Part shown: piece by piece, positions 21,084-24,163 of the stretch
Layout: each line of letters begins with the position of its first letter
Numbering within the stretch: position 1 is the first letter of the stretch
Assembly (NCBI GenBank): GCA_934130975.1
Contig: CAKOYU010000019.1
Span: 1-24,163, forward strand
DNA length: 24,163 nucleotides
Reading direction: 5' to 3'
From: an uncultured Clostridia bacterium
GTDB lineage: Bacteria > Bacillota > Clostridia > TANB77 > CAG-508
Program-made: the position numbers and the translations under genes
The notes under the pieces: model-generated
Databases searched by the model: none
What the model was told of the DNA's origin: nothing
Seen by the model: the letters and a program-made list of their open reading frames with translations, nothing else

Positions 21084-21149
21084 TTAGGGCATTTTGGGAG
21101 AAGATTTTACCCAATTTTTACCCAACTCGTAATGTACGTCTGTTTGTAT
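21084..21149 (-). pseudogene. Possible 3' end of a decayed tyrosine integrase
   Basis: Between two stops, a 21-codon frame reads IQTDVHYELGKNWVKSSP then KMP. The repeated (L/W)GK/WVK pattern, with its TTGGGTAAAA repeat, resembles the tail of some Firmicutes phage and ICE integrases. It ends about 97 bases from the tRNA fragment, a common distance from int to att. The rest of the gene is gone. Short and speculative. Confidence 0.25.
21105..21125. repeat. Tandem 11-base repeat
   Basis: TTTTACCCAA occurs at 21105-21114 and again at 21116-21125, separated by one T, so the unit is 11 bases. It lies in the non-coding region and inside the possible integrase tail. It could equally be an excisionase or integrase arm-binding site. 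Confidence 0.5.
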
Positions 21150-21226
21150 CTAAAATTAGTATTTGATGAATTTTTGAAAAGCAATTTTTGCTATTAAAAT
21201 TTTAATTTTTATGGAGGTTTTTGTTT

Positions 21227-21520
21227 ATGAATAATTTTAGAGAAGTTAATGAGGATATTTTGAAAGAATGGTTAATGTTTAGAGAGGATGATTTAGCATC
21301 ACTAACATGTAATGAAGATAGAAAACATTTTGTTTATTTTGATGAGATTAGTGCAAATATTTTAAGGAATGTTCCTAAGGAGAATAAAAAGTATGTACAG
21401 AAACAATTAAGTAAATTAGACGAGAATTTTATGGATTATATTTTTTATTGGAATGAGAAGTATTATAGAAATGGCTTTGTAGATGGAGTACAGTTGATTG
21501 GTGGGTGCTTAAATAATTAA
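21227..21520 (+). CDS. Small protein of unknown function in accessory region
   Basis: 97 residues from the ATG with GGAGG nine bases upstream; a TTG two codons earlier is only three bases from that site. It is acidic at the start, predicted mostly helical, and ends NGFVDGVQLIGGCLNN. This tail resembles small proteins (some grouped as DUF6809-like) that are carried on mobile elements of Clostridia. No motif gives a function, and the family match is uncertain. It stands alone on the plus strand between the possible attachment fragment and the RT/HEPN operon, and shares a bidirectional terminator with the latter. Confidence 0.7.
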   Translation: MNNFREVNEDILKEWLMFREDDLASLTCNEDRKHFVYFDEISANILRNVPKENKKYVQKQLSKLDENFMDYIFYWNEKYYRNGFVDGVQLIGGCLNN

Positions 21521-21548
21521 CTATAATTTAACTTTATATTTATAATAG

Positions 21549-21582
21549 AATACCTGAAGTAAATTATAAAACTTCAGGTATT
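21549..21582. terminator. Bidirectional terminator between the small protein gene and the HEPN gene
   Basis: The arms AATACCTGAAGT (21549-21560) and ACTTCAGGTATT (21571-21582) pair perfectly over 12 bp with a 10-base loop, then TTT on the plus strand. The stop codon of the HEPN gene (21574-21576) lies in the stem. Confidence 0.85.
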
Positions 21583-22428
21583 TTTGCTAGGATTTTTATA
21601 ACATTTATCTAGATACTTGTGAGCAAAAGAAATTATTGTTAATATGTCTAATGCTTCATTTTCATTTTGTTTCCAATTAATTTTTGGTGTATGTGCCATT
21701 GGATTTCTGACTAAATGAAACAATGCAATTAATAATTCTTTTAATCCATTATATTCATTTTTTTCTGAATCTGTAGCTAACATATTTAAAATAATATACG
21801 GATTTTTAGTAGCAAATGCATTTTGGAATAATTCATTTCCATCAGAATTTAAACCTGAAATTTCTCTTACTCTTTCTGCTAGTCCTTTTGTAGCTTCGAA
21901 AACTGTATCAAAATAATCCTCTCTTAGATAATCATTTATGCAATATTTAGTTACTTCACTATGTATATTTCTATCATATAATTTTTTCTTCAATGAGTTT
22001 ACTCTTCTATCAACTTCATCTAAATTATTAGCTTTAACAATCTCAGTTAATTTTCCAAATGAATCAATTTCGTATCCTAGTAATAATAATATTTTATTTA
22101 ATTCTTCTAATATAAATTGATACTTTTCTCTTTTCTCCAATTTAGTATAATTAATTGGATTCATTACAATTTCAATAAATTTTACAACTTTATTAAAAGA
22201 ATGTGTAGTATTTATCTCATTAGCAAGACAATTGTATAGCCAATCCCTTTTATTAAGACCAACTTTATAATAAATTCCATTATTATAAGACTCATCACTT
22301 ACTAGTGTAATTCTACTTTCTCTTAAATGTCTCTCTAATTCGCTCTTTGTTAATCCTCTATTAGTATCAGCAATAATTGCTGATATATTATGTAGGTTTT
22401 GTTCTGTAAATATTGTTTTTAAATCCAT
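21574..22428 (-). CDS. TIGR02391/AbiJ-type HEPN protein, probable RNase effector
   Basis: 284 residues. The first about 170 residues match an AbiJ-like N-terminal region: FTEQNLHNISAIIADTNRGL, the TKSELERHL segment, VVKFIEIVMNPINY and RNIHSEVTKYC. The C-terminal part is the TIGR02391 (Ymh) domain with ALFHLVRNPMAH, where R241-x4-H246 is the HEPN RNase motif, followed by helices EALDILTIISFAHKYLD. HEPN proteins of this kind act as toxic RNases in abortive infection. AGGAGA lies about eight bases before the ATG. It is 49 bases downstream of a reverse transcriptase on the same strand, so the two probably form one defence operon with the HEPN protein as effector. Confidence 0.85.
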   Translation of the reverse strand: MDLKTIFTEQNLHNISAIIADTNRGLTKSELERHLRESRITLVSDESYNNGIYYKVGLNKRDWLYNCLANEINTTHSFNKVVKFIEIVMNPINYTKLEKREKYQFILEELNKILLLLGYEIDSFGKLTEIVKANNLDEVDRRVNSLKKKLYDRNIHSEVTKYCINDYLREDYFDTVFEATKGLAERVREISGLNSDGNELFQNAFATKNPYIILNMLATDSEKNEYNGLKELLIALFHLVRNPMAHTPKINWKQNENEALDILTIISFAHKYLDKCYKNPSKNT

Positions 22429-22477
22429 TTTTCTATTCTCCTAAAAATAACATACTTTATTATTTTTACAAATCTAC

Positions 22478-23797
22478 TTATAGTGTTTTAATTTCTTGTA
22501 TTCTTGAAACTATTTCATCTATATTATCTGTTTCTTTTATTCTTTGTAGAAAGTTTATAGCATTATAATGAAAAGCATTATATGTTGTTTCCTCTGAAAT
22601 TTTATAAATTAAATCTATAAAATCTCTTTTCTCCTCTTTAAATAAGTTGTTATATATCCTTCTCATATAGTATTCATTGCTTTCTCTAACAAATTGGTAT
22701 TCTGTAATTATTGCTTTTAGTTTATTTCGATTTGACATATTAAATTTGTCAAATCCAATATTTAAAAATCTTTTTAAAGAACTTGTATAATTAAAATCGA
22801 CATCCTTTCTATTATAAAAGTCGAAAAACTTATCAACAGCTTCATCATATTTTTGCTCATCAATTAATTTAAATATAGGTATACCATATAAAATTTGTAT
22901 TGTTTCCTTATTATATTTTTTTACTTTACTCGCATTTAAATTTAGTCCTAAATAATTTAATTCTCTTGAAATTACATACATAATATTATTTAGCTTTTCA
23001 ATTTCTCTTAAAATTATTATTTGATCATCTGCATATCTAATATATACTGCATTAGAAATATCACAAATTTGTTTTACTATTTTATCATAATTTTGTAAAT
23101 AAAAGTTAGCTAATAACCTTGACTGATCTCCAAATTCATTTTGGGGAATTCCAACTGACTTTAAATGGTATTTATCATTTTTTAAATTCCAGTTTTTTAA
23201 AAAGTACATCAAGATATTAATAAATTCTAATTTTTCAGCAGGTACTGATACTAATAATTTCTTTTCTAGCAAACTCAAATTTATATTGTCATAAAAATTT
23301 GCAATATCTAATTTTAATATCACATCATCTTCATTCAATGTTTGAATTTGACTAAATAATATGTTTTGAAATTTTTTCCAATTTTCATTCCATAAAGTTG
23401 GATTATAGCTTTTATATACATATTCAATTTCTGCATCTTCCTCTATTTTTATTTTATTTCCTATTCTCCAACCACCATATGTATTTTCAGTTCTATTAAT
23501 TGCTATCTCATCTTCTAACATTTTACACACAAAATAATATAATAGTTCATCTTTAATAGATAATATAGGTATTATTCTTGCAACATTATTAGTTTTATAA
23601 GTGAATAATTTTTCATCAATTATATCTGTTCTATATTCATAATTATTTAATTCATCATATAATTTTAAAATTATATTTTTATATTCTTCTTTATTCACTT
23701 TTCTATTTATTTTTATGGTTGATTCTTTGACAATCTTATCATATAAACTACTTGAAAAGAAATTCAAAAATTCTTCTTCATTTTTTATATATTTCAT
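22478..23797 (-). CDS. Reverse transcriptase of the Abi/DRT (unknown-group) kind
   Basis: 439 residues. Motif A is LKLDIANFYDNI with D164, motif B is VGIPQNEFGDQSRLLANFYL (215-234), and motif C is YIRYADDQIII with D257 and D258. Motif D-like LGLNLNASKVKKY is at 283-295, then ILYGIP. The last about 125 residues are helical, with no maturase X or HNH domain, so it is not a group II intron protein. No VTG motif was found and no msr/msd-like RNA was noticed, so a retron is unlikely. A free-standing RT of this size beside a HEPN gene fits the abortive-infection and defence-associated RTs; the exact group cannot be set by eye. AGAGGA precedes the ATG. It lies 31 bases after the upstream winged-helix gene. 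Confidence 0.85.
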   Translation of the reverse strand: MKYIKNEEEFLNFFSSSLYDKIVKESTIKINRKVNKEEYKNIILKLYDELNNYEYRTDIIDEKLFTYKTNNVARIIPILSIKDELLYYFVCKMLEDEIAINRTENTYGGWRIGNKIKIEEDAEIEYVYKSYNPTLWNENWKKFQNILFSQIQTLNEDDVILKLDIANFYDNINLSLLEKKLLVSVPAEKLEFINILMYFLKNWNLKNDKYHLKSVGIPQNEFGDQSRLLANFYLQNYDKIVKQICDISNAVYIRYADDQIIILREIEKLNNIMYVISRELNYLGLNLNASKVKKYNKETIQILYGIPIFKLIDEQKYDEAVDKFFDFYNRKDVDFNYTSSLKRFLNIGFDKFNMSNRNKLKAIITEYQFVRESNEYYMRRIYNNLFKEEKRDFIDLIYKISEETTYNAFHYNAINFLQRIKETDNIDEIVSRIQEIKTL

Positions 23798-23828
23798 AAT
23801 TTCCTCTTTTACTATATAATTTAAAATA

Positions 23829-24163
23829 TTAATTTATTATCCATTCTCCATTTTTCTTGCCATTTTTTCTTTCTATTAATCCCTTCTCTTGCATTTCTGC
23901 CATATATGTTTTAACCGTTCTTACAGATTTATTAATTTGAATTGCTATTTCTTCTTGTGTTGTTGATGGATTAACCTTTAATATATTTATTATTGCTTGT
24001 TCTTCTAAAGTGCAATTATTGCCCTTTAATTTATTTTCATTTGTACTTTGAATATTATCTATATGTGTATATCTATTCTTTAATTTATAGTTACTATTTG
24101 TTAATAAATTATAAAAGAATTTTTCTAAAAATGAAGTATCCTCGAATACATTTTTTTCAAAAT
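23829..24163 (-). CDS. C-terminal winged-helix part of a gene running off the window
   Basis: The last 111 codons of a longer gene. Its end carries a winged helix: TTQEEIAIQINKSVRTVKTY followed by MAEMQEKGLIERKNGK and GEWIIN. This arrangement is typical of the C-terminus of AlbA_2/AAA_4-type ATP-binding regulators (COG2865), though a plain regulator is possible. The upstream part in the window is Asn/Lys-rich with a helical start. It is followed by the RT after 31 bases on the same strand, so it is probably the first known gene of the RT/HEPN operon and may control it. Confidence 0.65.
   Translation of the reverse strand, partial: FEKNVFEDTSFLEKFFYNLLTNSNYKLKNRYTHIDNIQSTNENKLKGNNCTLEEQAIINILKVNPSTTQEEIAIQINKSVRTVKTYMAEMQEKGLIERKNGKKNGEWIIN

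Noticed and set aside
22478..23797. Reverse transcriptase as a group II intron maturase or a retron
   Set aside because: It has no maturase X/HNH region and no intron-like flanks. No VTG motif and no visible msr/msd inverted repeats were found in the short gaps around it.

Overview
The window is about 24 kb of very AT-rich DNA from a low-GC Gram-positive bacterium. AGGAGG-type ribosome binding sites, an LPxTG surface protein, a DUF1836 protein, an ECF sigma factor paired with a DUF4179-like membrane protein, and a bile-salt-hydrolase-like gene together suggest an uncultured or little-studied gut member of the Clostridia. That placement is an inference. TGA acts as a stop codon (for example it ends the metal regulator and the HEPN gene), so the code is standard.

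Layout. Most genes lie on the minus strand. From the left: the 5' part of a tRNA-Arg(ACG); an operon of a GIY-YIG protein and a short GH77 4-alpha-glucanotransferase; a phage-type lysis remnant (small acidic ORF, then an amidase endolysin whose reading frame is broken before its SH3-like wall-binding part); a DUF1836 regulator; a SmtB/CadC-type metal sensor with its operator and a Zn/Cd P1B-ATPase; an Fe/Mn superoxide dismutase with an unusual N-terminal motif; an ECF sigma / DUF4179-like anti-sigma / membrane protein operon; an operon of histidine phosphatase, membrane DnaJ-like protein and short-chain dehydrogenase; a GH13 neopullulanase-like enzyme; and an AgrC-like GHKL sensor kinase followed 3 bases later by a Nudix hydrolase.

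In the middle, from about 15.8 to 18.1 kb, a 15-codon amphipathic peptide gene with its own terminator sits in front of the kinase. A divergent XRE regulator, an initiator tRNA-Met with its own promoter and terminator, and an LPxTG-anchored protein follow on the plus strand. Back on the minus strand are a Nudix-methyltransferase fusion, a third Nudix gene and a choloylglycine hydrolase. A hairpin carrying two perfect inverted DnaA-box 9-mers lies between the last two.

Right of about 20.9 kb the content looks accessory. A non-coding stretch carries a 17-base piece of a tRNA-Met anticodon arm and what may be the last codons of a dead tyrosine integrase. After a small protein of unknown function comes a minus-strand operon: the C-terminal winged helix of a gene running off the window, a reverse transcriptase with a YADD motif, and a TIGR02391/AbiJ-type protein with an RxxxxH HEPN motif. 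This RT plus HEPN pair is the best candidate for a poorly described anti-phage system here. The amphipathic peptide next to an orphan peptide-sensor-like kinase is the second.

All functional statements rest on motif reading by eye. No database search or folding program was run.
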